Shown one piece after another: positions 1-6,955 of a DNA stretch of 64,000 bases; the stretch's first letter is position 1; each line of letters starts with the position of its first letter. The stretch comes from Anaerolineales bacterium (lineage in GTDB: Bacteria > Chloroflexota > Anaerolineae > Anaerolineales > Villigracilaceae). The stretch is taken from NCBI GenBank assembly GCA_016789025.1, contig JAEURC010000006.1:1-64000 (forward strand), given 5' to 3'. The notes beneath the pieces are model-generated. The model had not been told where the DNA came from, ran no database searches, and saw only the letters and a list, made by a program, of their open reading frames with translations. The translations under genes and the position numbers were made by a program.

Positions 1-100
1 TTTTTTTTTTTTCCCACCTGGGGTGTTACCTACTTTTTTTTTGTTGGGTTTTTTATTCCCATCTCATTTGGTTTTTGTGTTTTGGGGTGTGGGGGAGGTC
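1..100. other. Low-complexity contig end
   Basis: Long T and G homopolymer runs with no gene-like frame. Composition differs sharply from everything downstream. It resembles an error-prone assembly end rather than biological sequence. Confidence 0.5.
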
Positions 101-451
101 TCAGATCGCATTTTCAAAATACGTGATCTTCGGCGTTGACCCGGGCTTCCTCTCAATTGAAATCACATCAATCTGCCAACGATCAATTTCATGTTCAGCC
201 GCGTAATGCTCGGCGGCAGAGATCATGTGCTGACGCTTCCGCGCGGTGATGGATTCTTCAGGCAAGCCCATCTTGTCTGAGGTGCGTGTTTTGACTTCAA
301 CGAAAATGATGGCGTCGTTTTGTTTTACGATGATGTCAATTTCACCGTACGGGGTCCGCGCGTTGCGGGCAACGATTTCACATCCGCGCGCGGTGAGATA
401 TTCAACGGCAGTTTCTTCGCCCCATTTGCCGATCCGTTGATTGTGATTCAC
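101..451 (-). CDS. yraN: YraN/UPF0102 family putative endonuclease
   Basis: 116 residues, the usual length for UPF0102. The N-terminal G8-K-W-G-E-E region and the PD-(D/E)xK-like core are visible: G36-E37-I38-D39, then E52-V53-K54 in a hydrophobic strand. Members are predicted nucleases of the Holliday-junction-resolvase fold, but a cellular role is not firmly established. The start overlaps the stop of the upstream glycosyltransferase in an ATGA arrangement, so the two are probably co-transcribed. Family assignment is confident; activity is inferred from the fold. Confidence 0.9.
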   Translation of the reverse strand: MNHNQRIGKWGEETAVEYLTARGCEIVARNARTPYGEIDIIVKQNDAIIFVEVKTRTSDKMGLPEESITARKRQHMISAAEHYAAEHEIDRWQIDVISIERKPGSTPKITYFENAI

Positions 452-1650
452 TCGAGGAATTCCTTCAACACGGAACGCAGTCTCACCTCAATACTCGGCT
501 TGACAGGCTTCGTGTTCGATACCAACCGATTGTAATGACCCAGCATGACCCCTGTCGTGTTTTCGATGGAGAATTGATGCGATGCCTGTTGTGCCGCCGC
601 GCCCATTTTCTTTTGCAGATCTCTGTTGAGGCAGAGCGTTGTCAGCTTGGCAGTGTAGGAGGCGAGATCGTTGACGGAGAGCAGACCAGTTTCCCCGTCG
701 GCAATGGAATCGCTGATGCCCGGCGAGTCAATGCCGACGATGGGGAGTCCAGACGCCATGCCTTCGATCACCGAAAACGGATGGACTTCCGTAACAGACG
801 CGGTGGCGAAGATGTCGCACATCGCGAGATAGGAGGGGAGTTGCGCGTACGGAATCGCGCCGGTGAATTTTATGTGGTCGCAGAGTTCCAATTTGTCGGC
901 GAAATTTTTTATGCCCTCCTCGTGTTCTTTTTGTCCGCCGCCGACGACGAGCAGTTTTGTGTTTGGCACGGCGCGCGAAACGCCCGCGAACGATTGCAGG
1001 AGGAACTCGAGATTTTTTTCCGGAGCGATGCGACCCATGTACGCGACAAGGACATCGTTTTTGTCGAAGCCAAACTCTTCGCGCGCGAGCGGTTGCGCGG
1101 ATAAAAACGGATGCAAGTCCGCGCCGTTCGGCACAACTTCGATGTGACAGGTGACGCCGTATTGCCGCAGAATTTTTTCCATGCCGCGCGACGGCGAGAT
1201 GACGAGGTCCATGTTGTCGCAGAACGCGGGCATGTATGCCTGCAACATGCTCATGCTTACCTCGGCGGGCATGAGGGGGACGCGAGTCTGCGCGTACAGG
1301 TCGTAACGCGTGTGATTTGTGAACAGCACGGGGATGTTGCGTTTGCGGCTGTAGATGTGCGCGAGCCGCCCGCTCATGAAGGGGTGGTGCACGTGGATAA
1401 TATCCATCGTCTGAATGATCTGCTGCGCCTCTGTGCTGTGCCGGAGGGATAGGTAAAAGCCGGTGTCGGAGAGAGGCATGCCGGGGCTGCGGATGACGCG
1501 AAGTTCGTCGTCTGTGTATTCGAGGTCGCCAAAGGTGAAGACGTACACTTCGTGCCCAAGTTTTTCGAGGGCGCGTTTGTTCAGGTCAACGTAACTCGTC
1601 ACGCCGCTGACGTAGGGTTTGTAGGCGTCTGTCATCATCCCGATTCGCAT
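448..1650 (-). CDS. GT4-family glycosyltransferase
   Basis: 400 residues with a GT-B architecture. The N-terminal Rossmann half begins MRIGMMTDAYKPYVSGV, an HVHHPF motif lies near residue 85 and TNHTRYD near 110. The C-terminal donor half has GRIAPEKN near 205 and an E-x7-E motif (EVHPFSVIEG) near 290. This pattern resembles GT4 enzymes that glycosylate diacylglycerol or phosphatidylinositol lipids (1,2-diacylglycerol 3-glucosyltransferase type). A membrane glycolipid substrate is therefore plausible but not proven. It is followed by yraN with a 4-base overlap. No signal peptide is visible, so it should act at the cytoplasmic face of the membrane. Confidence 0.85.
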   Translation of the reverse strand: MRIGMMTDAYKPYVSGVTSYVDLNKRALEKLGHEVYVFTFGDLEYTDDELRVIRSPGMPLSDTGFYLSLRHSTEAQQIIQTMDIIHVHHPFMSGRLAHIYSRKRNIPVLFTNHTRYDLYAQTRVPLMPAEVSMSMLQAYMPAFCDNMDLVISPSRGMEKILRQYGVTCHIEVVPNGADLHPFLSAQPLAREEFGFDKNDVLVAYMGRIAPEKNLEFLLQSFAGVSRAVPNTKLLVVGGGQKEHEEGIKNFADKLELCDHIKFTGAIPYAQLPSYLAMCDIFATASVTEVHPFSVIEGMASGLPIVGIDSPGISDSIADGETGLLSVNDLASYTAKLTTLCLNRDLQKKMGAAAQQASHQFSIENTTGVMLGHYNRLVSNTKPVKPSIEVRLRSVLKEFLE

Positions 1651-1757
1651 GGGTTAATCGTACAGGGAAGAGGGGGGAGAGTCAAGATGAGGAGGAAGTG
1701 GGAAGGATAAAGGATGAATAGGGAAAGGTGGAAAGTGGAAAGAGGAGGAAAGAGGCG

Positions 1758-1766
1758 TGATAGAAT
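1758..1766 (+). promoter_or_regulatory. Extended -10 promoter of the ttuB-like gene
   Basis: TGATAGAAT fits TGNTANNNT. The hexamer ends six bases before the ATG at 1773, so transcription would start at or next to the start codon, implying a leaderless mRNA. No Shine-Dalgarno precedes that ATG at normal spacing. Inference only. Confidence 0.4.
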
Positions 1767-1772
1767 GTCGGC

Positions 1773-1967
1773 ATGACGGCGAAATTGATTCTGCGAGACA
1801 AAGAATATGAAGTGAAGCACGGCATGGCGCTGCTCGACGCGTTGAAGAAATGCGGCGTTGTGCCCGAGTCGGTGATCGCCACGCGCGAGGGCGAGATGAT
1901 CCTCGACGATGAGATTCTCAAAGACGGCGACGAGGTGAAGTTGATCGCGGTGATTTCGGGAGGCTAA
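1773..1967 (+). CDS. ThiS/MoaD-like sulfur carrier (TtuB-like)
   Basis: 64 residues with a beta-grasp ubiquitin-like pattern ending in the diagnostic Gly-Gly (AVISGG). In this family the C-terminal glycine is adenylated and converted to a thiocarboxylate that donates sulfur. The next gene is a TtuA-type tRNA thiolase, so the best reading is TtuB, the sulfur donor for 2-thiolation of ribothymidine 54 in tRNA. ThiS or MoaD cannot be excluded from sequence alone, but no thiamine or molybdopterin genes are nearby. The only methionine start candidate is at 1773, directly after an extended -10 box. Confidence 0.8.
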   Translation: MTAKLILRDKEYEVKHGMALLDALKKCGVVPESVIATREGEMILDDEILKDGDEVKLIAVISGG

Positions 1968-2056
1968 TGTCGTTGCGAGCCGAAGGCGAAGCAACCTTCT
2001 CGCATAACAGGAGATTGCTTCGTCGCTCACTACCGTTCGCTCCTCGCAACGACATA
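1968..2056. repeat. Inverted intergenic repeat (GTCGTTGCGAG family)
   Basis: Starts with ATGTCGTTGCGAG and ends with CTCGCAACGACAT, so the ends are inverted copies enclosing GAAGCAA and GATTGCTTCG words. The same words occur at 13600-13632 and 14716-14760. It fills almost the whole spacer between the sulfur carrier and the thiolase genes. Confidence 0.75.
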
Positions 2057-2064
2057 AGAAAACT

Positions 2065-3015
2065 ATGAAATGTAAAAAATGCGGTGAGAAAGCCTCGGTG
2101 AACATGCGCCAGCACAAACTGGCGTTGTGCAAGGAGCATTACCTTGAATGGATGCCCGAACAGACCGAGCGCTTCATCAAAAAATACGAAATGTTCGCGC
2201 GGCATGAAAAAATTCTTGTCGCGGTTTCGGGCGGCAAAGATTCGCTTGGGCTGTGGGATATTCTCACGCGGCTCGGTTATCACGCCGATGGGCTGTATCT
2301 TGGATTGGGAATTAATGGCGGAATAAATTATTCGCACGAGTCGCAGCGTCTCACCGAAAAATTTGCGAACCAACACGGCTTGAAACTCCACATCGTTGAC
2401 ATCGAAAAAGAATACGGTCAGCCCATCCCAGTGTTGTCTGAAATTTCGCATCGCGGACACGGCAAGCCTTGCGCGGTCTGCGGATTGGCGAAACGTCACG
2501 AGATGAATCGCATCGCGCGCGACCTCGGCTATGATGTGCTGGCAACCGGTCACAATTTGGACGACGAAGCCGCGGTGTTATTCGGCAACACGCTTTCGTG
2601 GTCGGCGGATTTTCTTTTGCGACAAAGCCCGGTTCTCGCTTCGACGGGCGGCTTGGCTCGCAAGGTGAAGCCTCTCTGCCGCTTCTACGAACGCGAGATG
2701 ACGGCGTATTGCCTTGCGCGCGGAATCGAATACATCTACGAAGAGTGTCCGTTCGCGGAGGGATCGCAATCTATTTATTACAAGGAATTGCTGAACAAAC
2801 TCGAAACGGATCGCCCCGGCGCAAAGTTGACATTTTACCTGCGCTTCCTCGAAGCCCGCAAAAGCGGGGGGTTGTTCGTGGAAAAAGATTCCAAGCAAGC
2901 GCATCTGCATCCCTGCGCCAAGTGCGGACAGCCCACGTCCGCGCCGGAGTTGTGTTCGTTTTGCAGGACGATTGAGAAGGCGAAAGAAGTAATGCCGACC
3001 GTAACGCCGACTTAA
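2065..3015 (+). CDS. ttuA: tRNA 2-thiouridine synthetase, TtuA/Ncs6 family
   Basis: 316 residues. It has an N-terminal zinc ribbon (C3, C6, H17, C22, H25), a PP-loop ATPase motif SGGKDS at 55-60, and three cysteines placed as in TtuA for a [4Fe-4S] cluster (C136 and C139 in PCAVCG, C228 in EECP). A second C-terminal zinc ribbon contains HPCAKCG and LCSFC. The enzyme would adenylate a tRNA uridine and replace oxygen with sulfur delivered by the upstream GG-ending carrier. In Thermus this yields s2T54, which stabilises tRNA. The last codons and stop lie inside a palindromic repeat, so the tail MPTVTPT is repeat-encoded and probably not functional. Confidence 0.88.
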   Translation: MKCKKCGEKASVNMRQHKLALCKEHYLEWMPEQTERFIKKYEMFARHEKILVAVSGGKDSLGLWDILTRLGYHADGLYLGLGINGGINYSHESQRLTEKFANQHGLKLHIVDIEKEYGQPIPVLSEISHRGHGKPCAVCGLAKRHEMNRIARDLGYDVLATGHNLDDEAAVLFGNTLSWSADFLLRQSPVLASTGGLARKVKPLCRFYEREMTAYCLARGIEYIYEECPFAEGSQSIYYKELLNKLETDRPGAKLTFYLRFLEARKSGGLFVEKDSKQAHLHPCAKCGQPTSAPELCSFCRTIEKAKEVMPTVTPT

Positions 3016-3040
3016 GTCGGCCCTACAAGTCGGCATTACT
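2988..3040. repeat. Nested palindromic repeat over the ttuA stop codon
   Basis: Outer arms AGTAATGCCGAC (2988-2999) and GTCGGCATTACT (3029-3040) are exact inverted copies. Between them GCCGACTTAAGTCGGC (3006-3021) is a perfect palindrome holding the TAA stop. Its layout, GTA-arm-TTAA-arm-CTAC, matches the palindromes around the RAYT gene at 23628, so it is probably a REP-like element and may also act as a 3' hairpin. Confidence 0.7.
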
Positions 3041-3050
3041 AGAATATATG

Positions 3051-3059
3051 TGCTAAAAT
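3051..3059 (+). promoter_or_regulatory. Extended -10 promoter upstream of the YcaQ-like gene
   Basis: TGCTAAAAT ends 12 bases before the ATG at 3072, implying a leader of about six bases. No clear -35 box was seen. Confidence 0.35.
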
Positions 3060-3071
3060 GGGCGGAAACCT

Positions 3072-4337
3072 ATGGACACCATCAACATCTCAAAACAAAC
3101 GGCAAGGCGATTCGTACTCGGCAAGCAGGGACTGTGGCCCGGGCGCAGGTGGCGCGGCAAGAAAGGGACGGCGACCGCCATCCGCGAGTGCGAGGCGGTG
3201 CAATTGGATCCGCTGATCGTTATCGCGCGGAGCCAGGATATTACGTTGCACAGCCGCGTGTTGGATTACAAGCCCGATCATCTGTATCAAGTAGCGTACA
3301 AAGACCGCGAGGCGTTCGATTATGGCGGCTGGCTGGCGATGTACCCAATGCGCGACCTGCCGTATTGGCGGGTGCACATGGATGTTCGCGCGAAAGATTC
3401 GTACGTTTCTCGTTTTGTAAAAGGACATCAGAAGCTGTTGGATGAAGTGCGCGCGGAATTGCGGAAGCGTGGTCCGCTGGGGAACCGCGATTTCGACGGG
3501 GCGCGAGTTCAAAGTTGGAGTTATCGCGGGCGCAAAGAAACGGCGGTGGCGTTGTTCGATATGTGGCTTTCAGGCGAACTGATGATGCACCATCGCGATG
3601 GGTTCAATCGCGTGTATGACTTCCGCAAAAATATCGCGCCGAAAGAATTCGATTATGCGGCGACCGAAAAAGAAGCGGAGAAATTCTTTGCGCGGAAAGC
3701 GGTCGCGTTTTATGGATTGAAGCGTGAAAGCACGATGCGCGGCGAGTTGAATTATCATCTCCATCGCGATTATTCTAAAACGGAGATGACGAAATTGCTC
3801 GAAGGGTGGAAAGAGTCGGGGATGGTGAGGCAGGTTCAAGTCGAGGGCGGACGCGATGCGTATCTCGTTTTGGGCGAGGATGTCCGAACGTTGGAGTCGC
3901 TTGAAAAGGGGCGAGTCCCCAAAAGTTGGAATCCAAAAGAAACAACCACGCTGGAGGAAGTCACGTTTCTCGCTCCGCTGGATATCGTCAGCGCGCGCGG
4001 GCGGGCGAAAAAGTTGTTTGATTTCGAGTACACGTGGGAGGTGTATACGCCCGCGCACAAACGCCGCTGGGGTTATTACGTCCTGCCGATCTTGTACGGC
4101 GACGATTTGGTGGCGCGGCTCGACCCGAAATTGGATCGCTCGACGATGACGCTGGAGATCAAAGGTTTTTGGCACGAAGACGACGCGCCCGTGAAGTCTG
4201 CCGATTTTGCGAACGCGCTGGCGAAGGGACTGACGCGCTTTGCGAAGTTCGTGGAGGCGAAGAAGGTGGATGTGAGCGCGATCAAGCCTGTGGGGTTGAG
4301 GAGTTATGTGAAGAGGGTGATGAGGGAGAGCAGTTAG
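3072..4337 (+). CDS. YcaQ/AlkX-like winged-helix DNA glycosylase (HTH_42)
   Basis: 421 residues of the winged-helix family that includes AlkZ and E. coli YcaQ, glycosylases unhooking interstrand crosslinks. The N-terminal region has RRFVLGKQGLWP, then V43-Q44-L45-D46-P and ARSQD. AlkZ carries a Q-x-Q catalytic pair, whereas AlkX-type members carry Q-x-D; Q44-L45-D46 is the latter. The central part is helical and the end rich in lysine and valine (ARGRAKKLFDFEYTWEVY). A DNA-repair role is expected from the family; substrate preference is inferred from the motif. Confidence 0.8.
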   Translation: MDTINISKQTARRFVLGKQGLWPGRRWRGKKGTATAIRECEAVQLDPLIVIARSQDITLHSRVLDYKPDHLYQVAYKDREAFDYGGWLAMYPMRDLPYWRVHMDVRAKDSYVSRFVKGHQKLLDEVRAELRKRGPLGNRDFDGARVQSWSYRGRKETAVALFDMWLSGELMMHHRDGFNRVYDFRKNIAPKEFDYAATEKEAEKFFARKAVAFYGLKRESTMRGELNYHLHRDYSKTEMTKLLEGWKESGMVRQVQVEGGRDAYLVLGEDVRTLESLEKGRVPKSWNPKETTTLEEVTFLAPLDIVSARGRAKKLFDFEYTWEVYTPAHKRRWGYYVLPILYGDDLVARLDPKLDRSTMTLEIKGFWHEDDAPVKSADFANALAKGLTRFAKFVEAKKVDVSAIKPVGLRSYVKRVMRESS

Positions 4338-4612
4338 GAGTGAGCAGTGATCAGTAATTAGAACTTATCTCAAAAACACCATGTCACTCTGAGGGAGCGG
4401 GGTTTGCGACCGAAGAGTCTCTTATTTGGGCAGTAGAGACCCTTCGCTGACGCTCAGGGTGACATTTTTGAGATGACTACTAGTAATCAGTGAGAGGTAG
4501 GCGGTAGTTGGCGGATCGTGGGAATCATCATCGCGTTGTTCTTCGTTGGGATGTGCGCGTGCGTGGGATTGGGGTTGGTCTTGAACGCGATGGGGTATGG
4601 GACGTAGACTTA
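4338..4612. other. Intergenic DNA with a TGTCAC-type inverted repeat
   Basis: No convincing gene. Bases 4382-4467 form an imperfect inverted repeat with ends TGTCACTCTGAG and CTCAGGGTGACA, the family also seen at 13670-13752 and 44157-44240. A 29-codon hydrophobic frame (4518-4607) is too short and lacks a ribosome binding site. Confidence 0.6.
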
Positions 4613-4708
4613 AGACCTGACAGGTCTCATCATAACCTGAGTTAACCATAACTCACATGCGGACATGGATTCTGGTTAATCATGAACTCGCGGAGACCTG
4701 TCGGGTCT
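4613..4708. repeat. R1 palindrome-bounded unit 0
   Basis: 96-bp unit from AGACCTGACAGGTCT to AGACCTGTCGGGTCT, ending two bases before the RAYT stop codon. The body is nearly the same as unit 1 on the other side of the RAYT gene. Confidence 0.9.
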
Positions 4709-4709
4709 C

Positions 4710-5312
4710 TTACTCTTCGTCTTCAAAATCTTCAAGCGGTTGAATTTCTTGATGGAGCCGAATGAAATCTGCGCGGGAGCCGAACAGTTGCAAGGTTTTA
4801 TCTCGTTGCAAGCGGGTCGGCGCGTTGCCTATCAATTCATGGTACGAAGAATAATCCCAATTACGAAAGTCTTCAACAAATTTATGTTTTTGCGGGTTCT
4901 GGTGGATATAAACGATCAGTCGCATCAAGTAGCCCTCGTTGTTTACGGGGATTCTTTTAAAAGGACGTTCGAATAGCGCGCCCGTTCTTTGCGCCGCGAT
5001 GTTCACTCCGCGCGAGTAGGCGTTGAAAAAGTTCGAGAAGTATTGGCTGGGTTCCTTAAGACCTGTCAGGTTTCCAGAACCTGACAGGTCTGGAGTCAGG
5101 TCTTCTTGATTTTTTACATACCCCGCCACATGGAAGTGATTTCGCAACAAACCGTACGCCCATGTTTCAAAGACAGGAGTGGTGTGTTTCCACCATAAAT
5201 CCATGAAGTAGGCGTAGTTCCGCTTTTGAATGAAGATGTTTTCGCTGTTGTTGCCGCGGTTGTAGATGTGGAAGTACGTTCCGTAGGAGAGCGGGGGAAT
5301 GTCGGTGGGCAT
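4710..5312 (-). CDS. REP-associated tyrosine transposase (RAYT, Y1_Tnp)
   Basis: 200 residues of the IS200-like Y1 single-strand transposase fold. The HUH metal motif is H59-F60-H61 in LLRNHFHV, and the nucleophile is probably Y135 in VYIHQNP, the usual RAYT position. The tail is acidic (EDFEDEE). It is flanked by 96-bp R1 units whose palindromes are the expected RAYT substrates. Residues 74-85 are encoded by an R1-type inverted repeat (5059-5091) inserted in frame between the HUH motif and the EPSQYFSNFF helix, a naturally variable loop. No terminal inverted repeats of a classic IS are present. RAYTs are normally domesticated and move REPs rather than themselves. Confidence 0.9.
   Translation of the reverse strand: MPTDIPPLSYGTYFHIYNRGNNSENIFIQKRNYAYFMDLWWKHTTPVFETWAYGLLRNHFHVAGYVKNQEDLTPDLSGSGNLTGLKEPSQYFSNFFNAYSRGVNIAAQRTGALFERPFKRIPVNNEGYLMRLIVYIHQNPQKHKFVEDFRNWDYSSYHELIGNAPTRLQRDKTLQLFGSRADFIRLHQEIQPLEDFEDEE
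5059..5091. repeat. R1 palindrome inside the RAYT coding region
   Basis: AGACCTGTCAGGT (5059-5071) and ACCTGACAGGTCT (5079-5091) form a perfect inverted pair with a 7-base loop. It keeps the reading frame and encodes residues 74-85 of the transposase. Confidence 0.85.
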
Positions 5313-5351
5313 GGTTTCCTCTTATTTAAACCAGACTTAATTATACCTACC

Positions 5352-5447
5352 AGACCTGACAGGTCTCATCGCAACCTGAGTTAACCATAACCCATCCGTG
5401 AACATGGATTCTGGTTAATCATGAACTCGCGGAGACCTGTCAGGTCT
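5352..5447. repeat. R1 unit 1
   Basis: 96 bp, first copy of the array upstream of the RAYT start. Roughly 90 percent identical by eye to unit 0 at 4613. Confidence 0.9.
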
Positions 5448-5461
5448 TAATTTTACATCCC

Positions 5462-5557
5462 AGACCTGACAGGTTTCAGTGCGACGAGTCTCCGTCACAA
5501 CCCATACGCGGACAGGGGATTCTGATCGGCGCGCTTCTCCGAAAACCTGTCAGGTCT
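5462..5557. repeat. R1 unit 2
   Basis: 96 bp, bounded by AGACCTGACAGGTTT and AAACCTGTCAGGTCT. Separated from unit 1 by a 14-base A/T-rich linker. Confidence 0.9.
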
Positions 5558-5572
5558 TAATTCTACCTTCCC

Positions 5573-5668
5573 AGACCTGACAGGTTTTATCGTGACATGA
5601 GTCGGTCATAATCCACGAATGGACAGAGATTCTAGTCGGACGTGGTTCTGATGAAACCTGTCAGGTCC
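5573..5668. repeat. R1 unit 3
   Basis: 96 bp, same bounding palindromes and orientation; 15-base linker from unit 2. Confidence 0.9.
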
Positions 5669-5682
5669 TAATTTTACATCCC

Positions 5683-5778
5683 AGACCTGACAGGTTTCAT
5701 CGTGGCGCGAGTCCATCGAAACTCATGCGCGGATATCGACGCGAGTCGTTCATGGCTCTGTGGAAACCTGTCAGGTCT
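5683..5778. repeat. R1 unit 4
   Basis: 96 bp, the last copy of this block, ending one base before the hsdS stop codon. The four copies fill the 467 bases between RAYT and hsdS, where no gene is seen. Confidence 0.9.
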
Positions 5779-5779
5779 T

Positions 5780-6955
5780 TTACCCAACCCTCACCTGCCC
5801 ATTCATCAGCATCGGCAACAGCCAATCGCGCAGTTCCGTCAGCGTTTGGGATTCAAAAGCAAGATTGATGATCTTCTTGTAAATCGGCTCAGCAACTTTG
5901 TAATATTCCTTGAGAATATGCTTAGGCGGAATATAAAGCAAGGTCTCATCAATCACTTCTTTATTGATGTGCGGTTGTTGAGCGCCTGTTCTCAATGACA
6001 TTAATCTTGGAACTTCATTCACCAAATATGGATAAATAAATGAATTTTTCAAATCTTCCGTTTCAAGAATTCCTACAACCGATTGGTTTGCACAGGCTTC
6101 CATCGTAATAATGGACGGGCGGATATAACGAACAAGTGAAATGACCACACTGCCTTTGGGAAGAATTGTCGTTGCGGAATTGTCCACGCCTTTTTGCGTG
6201 ACAAATGAACTGGATATGATAATGGGGAATTCTGTTAAGTCACCAGAGTTCAACCAAGGGATTGTGGCATTTTCCCAATATTCAGGGTTCTTTGTTGATG
6301 GAGTTCCGCCAAGATATATTTTTAATACATCACCCAACTTCCCAACCTTCCAACTTTCAACCTTTTTTTGCACAAACCAGTAATCGTACAACGTCTTCGC
6401 CATGGACTCTAGTTCGGCGTTGATGCGGGCGTTGAGCTCGATTTTCGCGTCCAGGGCGGAGAGGACGGCGGCGATTTTTTGTTGGGTGGAAAAGTTTGGG
6501 AGATCAATTAAGATATTGCCCAAAGTTTCTTGATTGATGTTTGAAATATTTGTTTGAACTGCACTATCTGTAAATAACTTCCGATACTTTGGACTTCGTA
6601 AAAGGTAAAGTAAATACAATGGCAAGACTTTTGATTTATTGGGGCGAAACCTAATTATGAAACCGCAAAACAAAATGTCTTCTAGCGGGTTGTTTATCAT
6701 GGCAACCATGCCTGAGCCACTTTTTACTAAAGACGAACGAGTAAACAACAAATCACCGTCTTCCACTAGGTAAATGTCTTTGTTTTTCAGTGTTCCTGGC
6801 TTTAATTCATCAAGCCCGTTAAATGGAACAAAACGTCCTCTGAACAAATCCTTCACGTTGACAATTTTATTGCCAGCACCATAACTCCCTTTTGGGTAAT
6901 TTGCGCCATTTTTAAATTCGCCCAGTTCTTTTAAAGCAACAACCGAATTACCCAT
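5780..6955 (-). CDS. hsdS: Type I restriction-modification specificity subunit HsdS
   Basis: 391 residues with the two-TRD plan of HsdS. The first target-recognition half covers about 1-150. A central conserved helix (STQQKIAAVLSALDAKIELN) spans about 155-200, and a second TRD begins at KLGDVLKIYLGGTPS. The protein ends with the second conserved helix (LTELRDWLLPMLMNGQV). It dictates the bipartite target of the complex. The start overlaps the end of hsdM by 8 bases, so translation is probably coupled. TRDs are variable, so the recognition sequence cannot be read off. The stop abuts R1 unit 4. Confidence 0.93.
   Translation of the reverse strand: MGNSVVALKELGEFKNGANYPKGSYGAGNKIVNVKDLFRGRFVPFNGLDELKPGTLKNKDIYLVEDGDLLFTRSSLVKSGSGMVAMINNPLEDILFCGFIIRFRPNKSKVLPLYLLYLLRSPKYRKLFTDSAVQTNISNINQETLGNILIDLPNFSTQQKIAAVLSALDAKIELNARINAELESMAKTLYDYWFVQKKVESWKVGKLGDVLKIYLGGTPSTKNPEYWENATIPWLNSGDLTEFPIIISSSFVTQKGVDNSATTILPKGSVVISLVRYIRPSIITMEACANQSVVGILETEDLKNSFIYPYLVNEVPRLMSLRTGAQQPHINKEVIDETLLYIPPKHILKEYYKVAEPIYKKIINLAFESQTLTELRDWLLPMLMNGQVRVG

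Noticed and set aside
535..1104. 189-codon open frame opposite the glycosyltransferase gene
   Set aside because: Antisense frame created by the codon bias of a GC-rich gene; no family and no ribosome binding site.
4518..4607. 29-codon hydrophobic GTG frame
   Set aside because: Single-helix peptide with no ribosome binding site, inside repeat-rich DNA; too little evidence.
5352..5778. CRISPR-like periodic array
   Set aside because: The regularly repeated part is the 96-bp unit itself, with only 14-15-base linkers; no cas genes and no unique spacers.
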